A stretch of DNA of 64,000 nucleotides, taken from Aigarchaeota archaeon (GTDB taxonomy: Archaea; Thermoproteota; Nitrososphaeria_A; Caldarchaeales; Wolframiiraptoraceae). This document shows, in pieces, positions 36,245 through 45,280 of this stretch. The position numbers and the translations under genes are program-made. The stretch lies in assembly GCA_025059205.1 (NCBI GenBank), contig JANXDS010000001.1, positions 202,014 through 266,013 of the forward strand, written 5' to 3'. Under the pieces are notes generated by a model. The model was not told the DNA's origin. It searched no databases and saw only the letters and a list, made by a program, of their open reading frames with translations. The stretch's first letter is position 1, and each line of letters begins with the position of its first letter.

Positions 36245-37377
36245 GGATCGTGATAGTAGGTTCAGGAATCATGGGACTATCTTCAGCGTACAACTTAGCA
36301 AAGTTTGGAGCAAAGGATATAGTTATCTTTGAAAGGGAGTATCTCTCGTACGGCTCAACGGTAAGGTCTGCCAGCAGATTCAGAGTTCACTTCTGGACCG
36401 AAGAAAACTCTAGATTTGCCTTAGAGTCGAGGAAGATCATGCTCAGGCTATCATCGATTACTGGTTGGAATATGATAATAACTACGGGTGGCTATCTCTG
36501 GTTGCTGTTTACCGAAGAACAGGTTAAAACATTTCGCGAGAAGAACAAGATGTGGGAGCGACTCGGAATAGCTGGAAAGTTTCTTTCACCATCTGAAATT
36601 AAAGAAAGGTACCCGTACATATACACAGACGATGTTCTTGAGGGTTTCTTTGGCCCACAGAACGGAAGTTGTTTCCATAATTACGTAGCGTTCGGTTATT
36701 ACAAAGCTGCTGCAAAACTTGGTGCTAAGCTTTTTGAGAGGTCACCCGTCGAGAGGGTGCTTGTAGAAAACAACAAGGTTGTGGGAGTTGAGCTTCCCCA
36801 AGGCAAAGTAGAGGCCGATATCGTTTTATTGGCTGCTGGTGCTTGGACTGATGAACTCTTGAGAGATTTAGGTATAGAATTGCCAACCAAGCCCGAAAGA
36901 AAGGAGATAGCTTTAACAGAAGCTTACAAATACTTCATCGAACCCTTGATCATAGACTTTGGAACTTCAGCATATGTCGGTCAGGCGCTTAAAGGCGAGA
37001 TACTTGGAAGCATAGAGGTTCCGGTAAAGAGTGGGCTTTTACCTCTGGAGAACACGCTTAACTTCTTGGTAAAGTGGGCTAGAGCTGTATACAAGAGGTT
37101 TCCTACGTTAAGAGGAGCTAGGATCATGAGATGCTGGAGCGGGTATTATTCTATGTCTGCAGATTCGAGCCACATAATGGGAAGGGACCCGGAGTGGCCA
37201 GAAGGGCTTTACGTGGCCTACGGCGACAGCGGTCATGGTTTCATGATGGGGCCTCTAATCGGTAAGTTGCTGGCTAAGAACATATTATATGGAGAAATCG
37301 ACGAGCTTATGAAACCATTCTTACCTACAAGGTTCAAGGAAGGGAAACTGATACCCGAAAAGTTGGTCATAGGTTAG
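36241..37377 (+). CDS. FAD-dependent amine/amino-acid oxidase, sarcosine-oxidase-beta-like
   Basis: 378-aa DAO-superfamily flavoprotein: MRIVIVGSGIMGLSSAYNLAKFGAKDIVIFE dinucleotide-binding N-terminus, GSTVRSASRFRVHFWTEENSRFA (covalent/flavin-contact segment of the beta subunit type), VLLAAGAWTDELLRDLG and C-terminal YVAYGDSGHGFMMGPLIGKLLA. Start overlaps the alpha-like gene by 4 nt. As substrate-oxidising subunit it likely demethylates or deaminates a secondary amine or imino acid. Electron acceptor could be ETF, whose genes are at 53-55 kb. Confidence 0.88.
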   Translation: MRIVIVGSGIMGLSSAYNLAKFGAKDIVIFEREYLSYGSTVRSASRFRVHFWTEENSRFALESRKIMLRLSSITGWNMIITTGGYLWLLFTEEQVKTFREKNKMWERLGIAGKFLSPSEIKERYPYIYTDDVLEGFFGPQNGSCFHNYVAFGYYKAAAKLGAKLFERSPVERVLVENNKVVGVELPQGKVEADIVLLAAGAWTDELLRDLGIELPTKPERKEIALTEAYKYFIEPLIIDFGTSAYVGQALKGEILGSIEVPVKSGLLPLENTLNFLVKWARAVYKRFPTLRGARIMRCWSGYYSMSADSSHIMGRDPEWPEGLYVAYGDSGHGFMMGPLIGKLLAKNILYGEIDELMKPFLPTRFKEGKLIPEKLVIG

Positions 37378-39323
37378 AGTAGTACAGAGAGAACCCTATA
37401 GATTAGTCCTCCGATAAACATTGTAAACGCAAGCTGGGAGATCGTGATGTAGCAAGCTGTCTTCCATCCAAATTCCCTTTTTAATATCATAAATGTAGAG
37501 ACACAAGGCACATAGTACATAGCTATGAACGCTATAGTTATCATCTGTATGGGTGTAAACAGAGACGCAAAGTTTGTGGTTCCAAAAAGTATGGCCGGCA
37601 TGATTACGATCATTTCCTTTCTTATCACGCCGAAAAACAACGGAATGCTTGCATAAACTGGTAACCCCAACCATCCTACGGTTAGCGGAGTCAGCAAATC
37701 TTCTACTGGTTGTAAAACGTTGAACGAATACAACGTCGCCAATATTCCACCTCCTAAGATGTAGATAGGAAACACTACATATATTATTGATTTAATGTTG
37801 TTCCATGTCTGTGTCAAAACTGTTTTTAATGTAGGCAGTCTTAACGGTGGTATTTCCATTATTAGACCCATCGACTCCCCCGGACAGATCTTGAAAGCCA
37901 CCTTAGCCATTCCCATGACAATTACTAAATTCACCAACAGTAGTAAATATGCCCACTCTATACCGACGAAAGCTCCTACCAACCCATATATCACGACGAG
38001 CCGTGCTGTGCAGGGAATGAACGTAACTGCAAATGCGGATATAAGACGCTCTCTCGGGGTCTCCATTATTCTACATGCATAACATGCAGGAACATTACAA
38101 CCATAACCCATTATGAGTGGTATTATGGCCTTTCCGTGAAGGCCTACTTTGTGCATAACGTTATCGAGAAGGGATGCAACTCTTGGAAGATACCCCGTAT
38201 CCTCCAACACTGAGAGAAACAAATAGAAAGGAAGTGCGAACGGAATTAGAAGAGTAATGCCAGCTATGAATCCACCGAAGAACCCTTCCCAAAACACTTC
38301 GCCTGTTATTGCAATTATTGACGGTTTAATGGCATCAAATATTTCTGACAGTATGGTGGAAAGATAATCGCCAAAGGTAAATATAGCATAAAAAGATGAG
38401 AATAAGATAAATGTCATTATTAAATATCCCAGAATTTTATGTGTAAGTAAACGGTCAATCTTCTCCGTCAGGCCAATTTTTGAAGGTACAAAAATTTTCT
38501 GAGATTCTTTAATTATCCTGCTTATGATAGCATATCTTTCAGAAGCTATTATGATTGACGCAGGCATGCCCCTTGTTTCCTCGATCTCTTTTGCAAACTT
38601 CTCAGCAACTTCAACAACCTCTTTGCTAACTTTTCTTTTAATGTCTTCATCTCCTTCTAGCAGTTTTACAGCAACGAAACGGGGTGGGTAGTGTACGTTT
38701 TCACTCCTGAGAAGTTCCGTCAGCCCTTCTATCCTTTCTTCAATATCCTTACTGTATACGACACTCATAGGTTTTAGCTTTATATTGTTTTCTGCTAATT
38801 TGACGGCTTCTTGAATCAACTCGTAGACACCTGCACCTTTACTCGCAACAGTAGGAACGACGGGTACACCAAGTATTTCGCTCAACTTCCTATGGTCTAT
38901 GTTCAAGCCCTTATCTTCGGCTAAGTCAACCATGTTTAGAGCAATAACGATTGGTGTCTGCAACTCTAGAAGTTGGAGCGTAAAATACAGATTCCTCTCT
39001 AGCACAGAAGCATCTACAACATTTATCACAACGTCCGGCCTTTCAAATACTATATACTCACGGGATATGAGCTCTTCTATTGAGAAGGTTGATAGAGAAT
39101 ATATGCCGGGTAAGTCTATAACGTCTATCGTGTAACCGTCAACTACTAAGCTCCCCTCACGTTTTTCAACAGTCTTACCAGGCCAATTACCCACGTGCTG
39201 GTGCAGTCCTGTTAGTTGATTAAATAATGTGCTCTTACCGACGTTTGCGTTGCCGGCCAACGCAATAACCAAGTCAGCCTTACCGCGCTTTTTGATGCCT
39301 GATGACATATGACAAATGCTCAT
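37374..39323 (-). CDS. feoB: Ferrous iron transport protein B
   Basis: Membrane Fe(II) uptake protein. N-terminal G domain: LAGNANVGKSTLFNQLTG P-loop, DLPGIYSLS (G3), NMVD (G4). The C-terminal ~370 residues form the FeoB transporter with two Gate regions, LLIPFALPFYLFLSVLEDTGYLPRVA and GCNVPACYACRIMETPRERL, including the conserved Cys. 649 aa is typical. The start overlaps feoA by 4 nt. The 3' end overlaps the flavoenzyme gene by 4 bp. Confidence 0.96.
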   Translation of the reverse strand: MSICHMSSGIKKRGKADLVIALAGNANVGKSTLFNQLTGLHQHVGNWPGKTVEKREGSLVVDGYTIDVIDLPGIYSLSTFSIEELISREYIVFERPDVVINVVDASVLERNLYFTLQLLELQTPIVIALNMVDLAEDKGLNIDHRKLSEILGVPVVPTVASKGAGVYELIQEAVKLAENNIKLKPMSVVYSKDIEERIEGLTELLRSENVHYPPRFVAVKLLEGDEDIKRKVSKEVVEVAEKFAKEIEETRGMPASIIIASERYAIISRIIKESQKIFVPSKIGLTEKIDRLLTHKILGYLIMTFILFSSFYAIFTFGDYLSTILSEIFDAIKPSIIAITGEVFWEGFFGGFIAGITLLIPFALPFYLFLSVLEDTGYLPRVASLLDNVMHKVGLHGKAIIPLIMGYGCNVPACYACRIMETPRERLISAFAVTFIPCTARLVVIYGLVGAFVGIEWAYLLLLVNLVIVMGMAKVAFKICPGESMGLIMEIPPLRLPTLKTVLTQTWNNIKSIIYVVFPIYILGGGILATLYSFNVLQPVEDLLTPLTVGWLGLPVYASIPLFFGVIRKEMIVIMPAILFGTTNFASLFTPIQMITIAFIAMYYVPCVSTFMILKREFGWKTACYITISQLAFTMFIGGLIYRVLSVLL

Positions 39324-39631
39324 TTTTCACCATCTTTTACACGCACAAGTACTCCTCTAGCAATGTCTTTCCCGATGGCCAATCTGCTTCCCCTTACGAG
39401 GATTTCAACAGGTCCACCGAAAGGTATAGAGTTTATGACCTCTACTACGGTGTTGGGTACTATGCCTAGTTCCGAAAGCCTATGTATGGTTTTTTCGTCT
39501 CCTTCCAAAAGAACCACTATGCCTTTCTGACCATTTTTAAGCTCCGGCAAAGAAATCAAATCTCCAAACTTTTGACGGTACGTGTGCTTATGCCTACAGC
39601 TTCCGTCGTAATCGGTGCTGTTATTTTTCAT
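39320..39631 (-). CDS. feoA: Ferrous iron transport protein A
   Basis: Small SH3-like partner of FeoB: residues ~28-103 show SLPELKNGQKGIVVLLEGDEKTIHRLSELGIVPNTVVEVINSIPFGGPVEILVRGSRLAIG, the FeoA fold with its conserved LGIVPxTxVEV segment. The ~25 N-terminal residues (SCRHKHTYR) contain His and Cys and may bind metal. The operon is controlled by a DtxR-type palindrome upstream. Confidence 0.94.
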   Translation of the reverse strand: MKNNSTDYDGSCRHKHTYRQKFGDLISLPELKNGQKGIVVLLEGDEKTIHRLSELGIVPNTVVEVINSIPFGGPVEILVRGSRLAIGKDIARGVLVRVKDGEK

Positions 39632-39643
39632 AATTTAGTCTAA

Positions 39644-39661
39644 AGTTAGGCTAGCCTAACT
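39644..39661 (-). promoter_or_regulatory. DtxR/IdeR-type operator of feoAB
   Basis: AGTTAGGCTAGCCTAACT is a perfect 18-bp palindrome containing TTAGGCTAGCCTAA, which matches the DtxR/IdeR/MDR1-type iron box (TTAGG...CCTAA). It lies 13 nt before the feoA ATG. A TATA-like TTTAAAA at 39672-39679 would place transcription start inside the palindrome. Repression by an iron-bound DtxR-family protein is the expected behaviour of such sites; the regulator is not in this window. Confidence 0.88.
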
Positions 39662-39673
39662 ATTATTTATGTT

Positions 39674-40975
39674 TTAAATAAAATGGATGCTCGCACCCAG
39701 GCTAGTAAGGTCTCTGAGAAAATTCGGGTAAGATACGTTTGCGGATTCTGCTCCTAATACTGTACACCCTTCTTCTAAGACGAGCCCTAAAAGACAATAG
39801 GCCATAAAGAGTCTATGGTCACCCTTTGGGTCAAGCACGGCATGCTTAACCAGTTTGCCTCGTGTTATACTCAAACCATCCTTCATCTCTTTTACGTTCA
39901 TTCCTACTTTAGAAAGGGCATGGGCAAGAGCACTAACTCTATCGCTTTCCTTAACTCTTGCATGTTCTACGCCGGTTATTTCGACCGTCCCTTCGCATCT
40001 AGTGGTTAGGACCGCCAGAACCGGCAAAAGGTCTGGAAAGTCGGATAAATTAAAGCTACCGCCCTCAAGCTTTCCGCTTCCACTAACGGTTACACGGCCA
40101 TAACTATAATCCGACTTGATGTTGGCTCCCATTTTAGTAAGTATATCTACTATGGCAGCATCGGCTTGAGGTAAATCTTGGCTAAGCCCCTCGACAGTAA
40201 CCGAACCGTCTGTCATAAGAGCTGCAGCCATCATGAAAGAGGCGAGCCCAAAATCTCCCGGTACCGTAAAACGTGCAGGCTTAAAATTCTGTTGTGAAGG
40301 AATATGAAAGACCTTGTACTCTTCTCTCTCTACACTGACACCAAAACGCTCTAGTACTTTTATGGTTGCATCAACATAAGGCCTCGATACGAGATCTCCT
40401 TGTATTGTAAGCGTCGTATCATTTAGAGCCTTTGGTGACGAGAAGAGTATAGAGGATACGAACTGGGATGACACGTTACCGATCATCCAAGCATTACCGC
40501 CTTTTAGTCCACTGCCTTTAACGACTATTGGTGCGCAACCGTTAAGCCTTGTAGACCAGCACTCCCCTCCAAGCATATTAAGGGCATCGAGTAATGGTTG
40601 CATCGGTCTTCTCCTTATGCTTTCATCACCCGTGAGAACTACGTACCCGTCTTGGACTAAGCAACTTACACCAGTCATTATCCTTAACGTGGTTCCTGAA
40701 TTCTGAACGTTCACAACATCATCCGGTGCCTTAGGTACCGAGAAACCACTGACGATGAGTTTGTCGTTTTCCTCTATAATTGATGCGCCGAATTTTTTAC
40801 ACGCGTTGATCGTGGCAAGAACATCGTCGGACTTTGAAACGTTTTCTACAACGCATTCACCATCCGTCATAGAAGCAGCTATTATGGCTCTATGACTGTA
40901 GCTTTTACTTGGAGGTGCTCGCACCCTGCCCGATATTGTCGACGGTCTAACCAAGACTTGCAGCATGATCACCAA
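39674..40975 (-). CDS. aroA: 3-Phosphoshikimate 1-carboxyvinyltransferase (EPSP synthase)
   Basis: Joins shikimate 3-phosphate and PEP to form EPSP. Motifs: PPSKSYSHRAIIAASMTDG (N-terminal shikimate-phosphate site), VQNSGTTLRIMTG, the glyphosate-loop-like GDESIRRRPMQPLLDALNMLG, ARVKESDRVSALAHAL and GDHRLFMAYCLLGLV. The ORF starts at 40975 within aroK; the ATG of residue 4 (40966, MLQVLVRPS) is an equally good start. Last gene of the lysC–asd–aro series. Confidence 0.95.
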   Translation of the reverse strand: MVIMLQVLVRPSTISGRVRAPPSKSYSHRAIIAASMTDGECVVENVSKSDDVLATINACKKFGASIIEENDKLIVSGFSVPKAPDDVVNVQNSGTTLRIMTGVSCLVQDGYVVLTGDESIRRRPMQPLLDALNMLGGECWSTRLNGCAPIVVKGSGLKGGNAWMIGNVSSQFVSSILFSSPKALNDTTLTIQGDLVSRPYVDATIKVLERFGVSVEREEYKVFHIPSQQNFKPARFTVPGDFGLASFMMAAALMTDGSVTVEGLSQDLPQADAAIVDILTKMGANIKSDYSYGRVTVSGSGKLEGGSFNLSDFPDLLPVLAVLTTRCEGTVEITGVEHARVKESDRVSALAHALSKVGMNVKEMKDGLSITRGKLVKHAVLDPKGDHRLFMAYCLLGLVLEEGCTVLGAESANVSYPNFLRDLTSLGASIHFI

Positions 40976-41825
40976 CCCATGAATAAGCTTTTCTGTTGTT
41001 CGGTTTAGCTACTATGAGCTCGCACTCCTTTTCACTCAATGCGTTAATGACGTCGCTTACAGCATCTTTTTTACATACAGCAGCGATGGCTGGACCAGTG
41101 CCGGATAAACCAGCAGCCAAGGCTCCTGCTCTTATAGCGTCCAAAGCCTTCTTCGGACTATAGTTTAACGCCGCCGCATGAAGTATGCCGTTAAGTGTTA
41201 ATGCTTTCCAATATTCTCCGTTCAGAGACATCTTATATGCCTCCTCAACAAGCGACGCGATGGGCCTGAGTGCACTTTTATCAAAAAACTTAGTGTAACT
41301 TTTCAATTCTGGGACTAGCAAAACAACCGTATAGTCTTCTGGAGCCTCTACTCTCCTCACAATCTGCCTCTTTAAGTTATCTGTGATGACTATGCCGCCG
41401 TAATAACTAGCGCAAGCATCGTCGTATGCTCCTGTTATAGTAACGCCAGCCTCGATTGCAGCATCAACACCTATGTTTAGTATGTCGGTATCGCTTAAGT
41501 TTAAGTTTGCAGCTTTTGTTGCAGCCAAAACTACGGCATTTGCAGCCGCACTGGAACTCTTTAACCCTCTGCCTATGGGTATGTTAGAACTGATTTCGAC
41601 ATACGCTCCGCAGTCCATTTGTGCCAGCTTTAAGATCTTACTTACTGCCGCCTTTGCTAATGTTGTGTCTTCATCCGGGTTTTCTTTTATCACGACATGT
41701 ATGTCTCTGCCACCTATTTCCACGGTGGCCTCTGTATAAAGGTCGATACCCATGGCCGCTCCTTTACCGATTGATATGGCATTGACGATGGTTATAGCAC
41801 CATGCACTCTAGCAGTCGCCCTCAT
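40947..41825 (-). CDS. aroK: Archaeal shikimate kinase (GHMP family)
   Basis: Phosphorylates shikimate; unrelated to the bacterial P-loop AroK. GHMP signature PIGRGLKSSSAAANAVVLAA and C-terminal GLSGTGPAIAAVCKK are clear. The start MRATARVHGAITIVNAISIGKGAA at 41825 overlaps the aroE stop as ATGA; the longer frame to 41894 lies wholly in the aroE 3' end and is unlikely. 292 aa fits the family. Confidence 0.94.
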   Translation of the reverse strand: MRATARVHGAITIVNAISIGKGAAMGIDLYTEATVEIGGRDIHVVIKENPDEDTTLAKAAVSKILKLAQMDCGAYVEISSNIPIGRGLKSSSAAANAVVLAATKAANLNLSDTDILNIGVDAAIEAGVTITGAYDDACASYYGGIVITDNLKRQIVRRVEAPEDYTVVLLVPELKSYTKFFDKSALRPIASLVEEAYKMSLNGEYWKALTLNGILHAAALNYSPKKALDAIRAGALAAGLSGTGPAIAAVCKKDAVSDVINALSEKECELIVAKPNNRKAYSWVGDHAASLG

Positions 41826-42682
41826 GTAAAACGACCTATCGCCTCCATAGCAACATTTTTCATAACTTCTATCGGAGGATCCAACGACGTCCACAATTTA
41901 AAGGACTCCGCGGCTTGAAAGAGCAACATTTCCAGCCCGGATACACATATGGCACCTGCTTGCTTCGCCTCTTTCAGGAGTAGTGTTTCAGGAGGATTGT
42001 ACACCATATCCATTACGATGGACCCGCTTCGTATCTGTTCCTTCTTTAGGAGTGAATGGTCTTTATTCGGCCACATACCAACGGGCGTTGCATTGATTAT
42101 TACGCTACAGGTTTTGGTAACTTTAGATAAACTGTTGACGGAAAGACTCGTACCCTCTACAGAAATTTTTACCCTTCGTTTTAAGAAGCTTGCTAGCTTA
42201 CGGGCTTTCGAAGGCGTCCTGTTAGCAAACGTTATGCGATTACAACCAAGCCTGAATAAGGCTAAAGCTGCAGCCGAAGCACCCCCGCCTGAACCAAGTA
42301 TCAAGGCTTCGCACCCACTCAGTAAGTCCTTGTAGGGCATAAGAGCTTTTATTACGCCCAATATATCCGTATTGTATCCAAGCATTCTATCTTTCTTGAT
42401 TACGACGGTGTTCACAGTCTTTATGATCTTGGCATCATCTACAAGCTTATCCAAAAACTTCACGACTTTCTGTTTGTATGGTATCGTTACGTTGAAACCT
42501 ACAGCTCCGAGGGCCTTAAGACCCTTGACTGCATATCCAAGAGCGTTTTTCTCCACATCGAATGCGTTATAGAAATAATCAATGTTCATGTAGTTGAACG
42601 CGGCATTGTGAATGTCCGGTGAAATCGAATGCTTTACCGGATGTCCTATGAGGCCTACAAGTTTTTTGTTACCAAAGCGCAT
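41822..42682 (-). CDS. aroE: Shikimate dehydrogenase
   Basis: NADP-dependent reduction of 3-dehydroshikimate. N-terminus LVGLIGHPVKHSISPDIHNAAFNY binds substrate, with catalytic Lys/Asp in FNVTIPYKQKVVKFLD and YNTDILGV. The nucleotide-binding loop is ALILGSGGGASAAALAL and the NRTPSK motif (FANRTPSKARKLA) confers NADP preference. C-terminal GLEMLLFQAAESFKLW is typical. 286 aa. Confidence 0.96.
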   Translation of the reverse strand: MRFGNKKLVGLIGHPVKHSISPDIHNAAFNYMNIDYFYNAFDVEKNALGYAVKGLKALGAVGFNVTIPYKQKVVKFLDKLVDDAKIIKTVNTVVIKKDRMLGYNTDILGVIKALMPYKDLLSGCEALILGSGGGASAAALALFRLGCNRITFANRTPSKARKLASFLKRRVKISVEGTSLSVNSLSKVTKTCSVIINATPVGMWPNKDHSLLKKEQIRSGSIVMDMVYNPPETLLLKEAKQAGAICVSGLEMLLFQAAESFKLWTSLDPPIEVMKNVAMEAIGRFT

Positions 42683-42700
42683 ACGTACCGATATGTCCGG

Positions 42701-43408
42701 TCACGCTCCGCAATGATTCGAGGAAAGCATGCGAATGACCTCCTTAGCTTCTATGATGCTAGGCTGACCTGGTGCCGTAGGTGCTCCAGGTAATGAGACA
42801 TACATAAAGGGTGCCCCCAACATCAATGAGAGAAACCGTGATAGAATGCCTTCCGTTCCCATGCAGAAGGCGATGAGTCTATGTTTATAGGCAACATTGT
42901 ATAAGGAGAGAACCTTGAGGTTATCGCTAAAAGATTTAGCCATGGTTACAATTTTCACAATACTTCCGCCCTTCATGGATAAATCGACTATCCGTCGTAG
43001 CTCATCAATTTCTGGTGTCTTCTCAAAGTCGTGCCATGAAACTATTACGGTGGTACCTATTTTCATCAACTCTCTTGTGAGCTCCTGAAACATGGGAGAG
43101 CGAAGCTCTATGTCAACATATGCTGGACTTTCTTGACACAACTTCTTGAGGATCTCTGCCCTTTCTTCTTCATCACCCTCGAATAACCCGTTCTCGTAGC
43201 GTGGTCTGAGTGTTAGCAATAGCTTACCCATGTAGGGTCTTAACGCTGAGCTCACAGATTTAACGTCCAACTCTTTCAAGTAATCAAGTCTAACCTCTAC
43301 AATATCTGCGTCACTTTCTATCGCTTTAACCACAGAGTCTTTCAAAGAGTTTACATCTCTTCCAAACGTTGATACGCATAGTTTGAACCGTTCTGTCTTC
43401 ATAAACAT
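42701..43408 (-). CDS. aroD: 3-Dehydroquinate dehydratase, type I
   Basis: Type I class aldolase-fold enzyme forming a Schiff base. DIVEVRLDYLKEL, LLLTLRPRYENGLFEGDEEERAEIL, IVSWHDFEKTPEIDEL (His of the catalytic pair) and KIVTMAKSFSDN (Schiff-base Lys) are all present, followed by PFMYVSLPGAPTAPGQPSI. An ATG at residue 3 (43402) is an alternative start. 235 aa. Confidence 0.95.
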   Translation of the reverse strand: MFMKTERFKLCVSTFGRDVNSLKDSVVKAIESDADIVEVRLDYLKELDVKSVSSALRPYMGKLLLTLRPRYENGLFEGDEEERAEILKKLCQESPAYVDIELRSPMFQELTRELMKIGTTVIVSWHDFEKTPEIDELRRIVDLSMKGGSIVKIVTMAKSFSDNLKVLSLYNVAYKHRLIAFCMGTEGILSRFLSLMLGAPFMYVSLPGAPTAPGQPSIIEAKEVIRMLSSNHCGA

Positions 43409-43438
43409 CGATCCGCCAGTTCTGATCTTAATTGACGG

Positions 43439-44539
43439 TTACCTTTCTATTATGAATTCGTCTACGGCCACTCCGAAATGTCTGGCTTTCTCCTTGCTTA
43501 TGTATGCTAGTACTTTATCACCCGGCTTAATCTCAGTTACCGAAATGGGCTTACCATCAGCTCCCACAAGCCTTATGGTCTCAGCATTTTGTAGGATTAC
43601 CGTCCCTTCTTCACCGTCAACCTTAGCCTTGACAAGCCTAAGCGGCCTTCTTTCTATCTTCACCCTACCGACAGTAATGGACCTCGCCGAACCTTGCGTG
43701 TTAATTATCAAGACCCTATCACCCGCCTTTATCTCTGACAAATATTTGGTCACACCAGTGGGTGTTAGAACATAGCTATGTATCGCGCCTGCATTTATCC
43801 TAAAAGGTCTCGGCTCCGTGAACGAAGAACCCAAAGATTCGTTGTGTATGAGAAATAGAAAGCTTGCTTTACTTCCAACGAGCATACCTTCCCCCATTAA
43901 TAAAATAGATACGGTATCAACGCATGCCCTGTCTCCCATTCCTACGTCCTTGATCTCTGTAACTTCTGCCGGAGATAACTGAACTTTTGTAAGATAGTTG
44001 ATTGCATCGAAAATTCTACCTATGTCTTCTTTATTCTTTGGTTTGAACAGGACAACATCAACACCTTTCTCTAAGATGCCGTACATCGTCTCGATCTCTT
44101 CTGGACTGCTAACCTTTGTCACGAGTTTTGTTGATGTTTTATGCAGGTATGCGATTATATTTTCTAATGGTATTATCTTCCAGTCTTTAGTGTCAACTAT
44201 CAAAGCTTCAGCGCCTAGTTTTGCCGCGGATATTAACTTCTCTATATCGCTATAACTTTGCACGAAAGCATACACCGCAAACCTCCTAGCTTGCTGCACC
44301 TCTTTACCGAGAGGTATAACAAGAATATCACCATCTGGTGAATCTGAATATATCGTCAGCTTTTGCCTAAACTCTGGGGGAATGTTGATAGGGTCACAAT
44401 AGTACGAGGTAATCCCTTTCGAGAGCGCCTCTCTAAAAATTTCGTCGTCCCAATCTCTTAAATCTATACAAACTTCTTTTTTACTTAGTAGAGACGTCTT
44501 TAAGCACCTCCAAAGCCTCTTTAACTGTGTATCCGTCAA
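43439..44539 (-). CDS. aroB': 3-Dehydroquinate synthase II
   Basis: Archaeal DHQ synthase, unrelated to bacterial AroB; converts 2-amino-3,7-dideoxy-D-threo-hept-6-ulosonate to dehydroquinate with NAD. Recognisable segments: [41 protein letters not shown] (written here from residues ~190-235; [11 protein letters not shown] is diagnostic) and [32 protein letters not shown]. The only usable start is TTG at 44539, which overlaps the upstream ADH synthase gene by 59 nt; a GGAGGTG lies within the overlap. A start nearer [11 protein letters not shown] would need a non-standard codon. Confidence 0.92.
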   Translation of the reverse strand: [366 protein letters not shown]

Positions 44540-45278
44540 TTATTATAGCCTTGAGCGCCTTAGTTATCGCGAACGGGTTATCGTGCTGGAACACGTTCCT
44601 ACCTATTGCCGCACCTATAGCACCAGCGTCCATCGCTTCCTTTACCATCTTCAAAACCTCTAGGTCGCTTTCCGCCTTAGGTCCACCTGCTATAACTATA
44701 GGGACAGGACACCCATCCACGACCTTCCTGAAGGTCTCCGGGTTGCCTATGTACGGTGTCTTTATTATATCAGCTCCAAGCTCAGCACCTATCCTCGCGA
44801 CATGTGCGGCAATGTCAGGGTCGTTTGGATTCTTTATATTCTCGCCCCTTGGATACATCATAGCTATGAACGGTACTTGCCATTCATCACATTCGTCAGC
44901 AAGCATCCCAAGCTTCCTCAACATTTTTGGCTCATCGCTACACCCTATGTTAACATGAACAGAGACGGCATCCGCTCCGAGTCTTAAAGCCTCTTCCACG
45001 CCCGAAACCCTTACCTTGAAGTTAGGTGAGGGTCCTAAAGATGTACTTGCAGAGATGTGTAATATAGTGCCGACATTCAAAGGTTTGGGCATCGTCCGCA
45101 GTATGCCTTTCTGTGCTAAAATTGCTGTAGCCCCTCCGAGGCTGACCTTTTCTATAGTATCGAATATCTTGTCTAAACCTTTTACCGGACCTATAGTAAC
45201 ACCATGGTCCATTGGTATGCAGAGCATCTTTCCTTTTTCCGTGATTCTATTCAGTCTAACTTGCTTTCCAAACACCAT
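44481..45278 (-). CDS. aroA': 2-Amino-3,7-dideoxy-D-threo-hept-6-ulosonate (ADH) synthase
   Basis: Class I aldolase-like enzyme joining aspartate semialdehyde and a deoxyketohexose phosphate in the archaeal start of the shikimate route. MLCIPMDHGVTIGPVKGLDKI near the N-terminus, LGADAVSVHVNIGCSDE, ADIIKTPYIGNPETFRKVVDGCPVPIVIAGGPK (Schiff-base Lys in IKTPY) and AIGRNVFQHDNPFAITKAL are typical of the DhnA/MJ0400 family. 265 aa. It lies between asd and DHQ synthase II, which supports the ADH synthase rather than fructose-bisphosphate aldolase role. Confidence 0.93.
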   Translation of the reverse strand: MVFGKQVRLNRITEKGKMLCIPMDHGVTIGPVKGLDKIFDTIEKVSLGGATAILAQKGILRTMPKPLNVGTILHISASTSLGPSPNFKVRVSGVEEALRLGADAVSVHVNIGCSDEPKMLRKLGMLADECDEWQVPFIAMMYPRGENIKNPNDPDIAAHVARIGAELGADIIKTPYIGNPETFRKVVDGCPVPIVIAGGPKAESDLEVLKMVKEAMDAGAIGAAIGRNVFQHDNPFAITKALKAIIIDGYTVKEALEVLKDVSTK

Positions 45279-45280
45279 GT

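Noticed and set aside
37374-39323. Inteins in large conserved proteins (FeoB, RtcB, Cdc48, NrdJ fragment)
   Set aside because: All have normal length and uninterrupted motifs.
40947-41894. Longer N-terminus for shikimate kinase (start at 41894)
   Set aside because: The additional 23 residues overlap aroE out of frame; the ATGA overlap at 41822-41825 and family alignment favour 41825.
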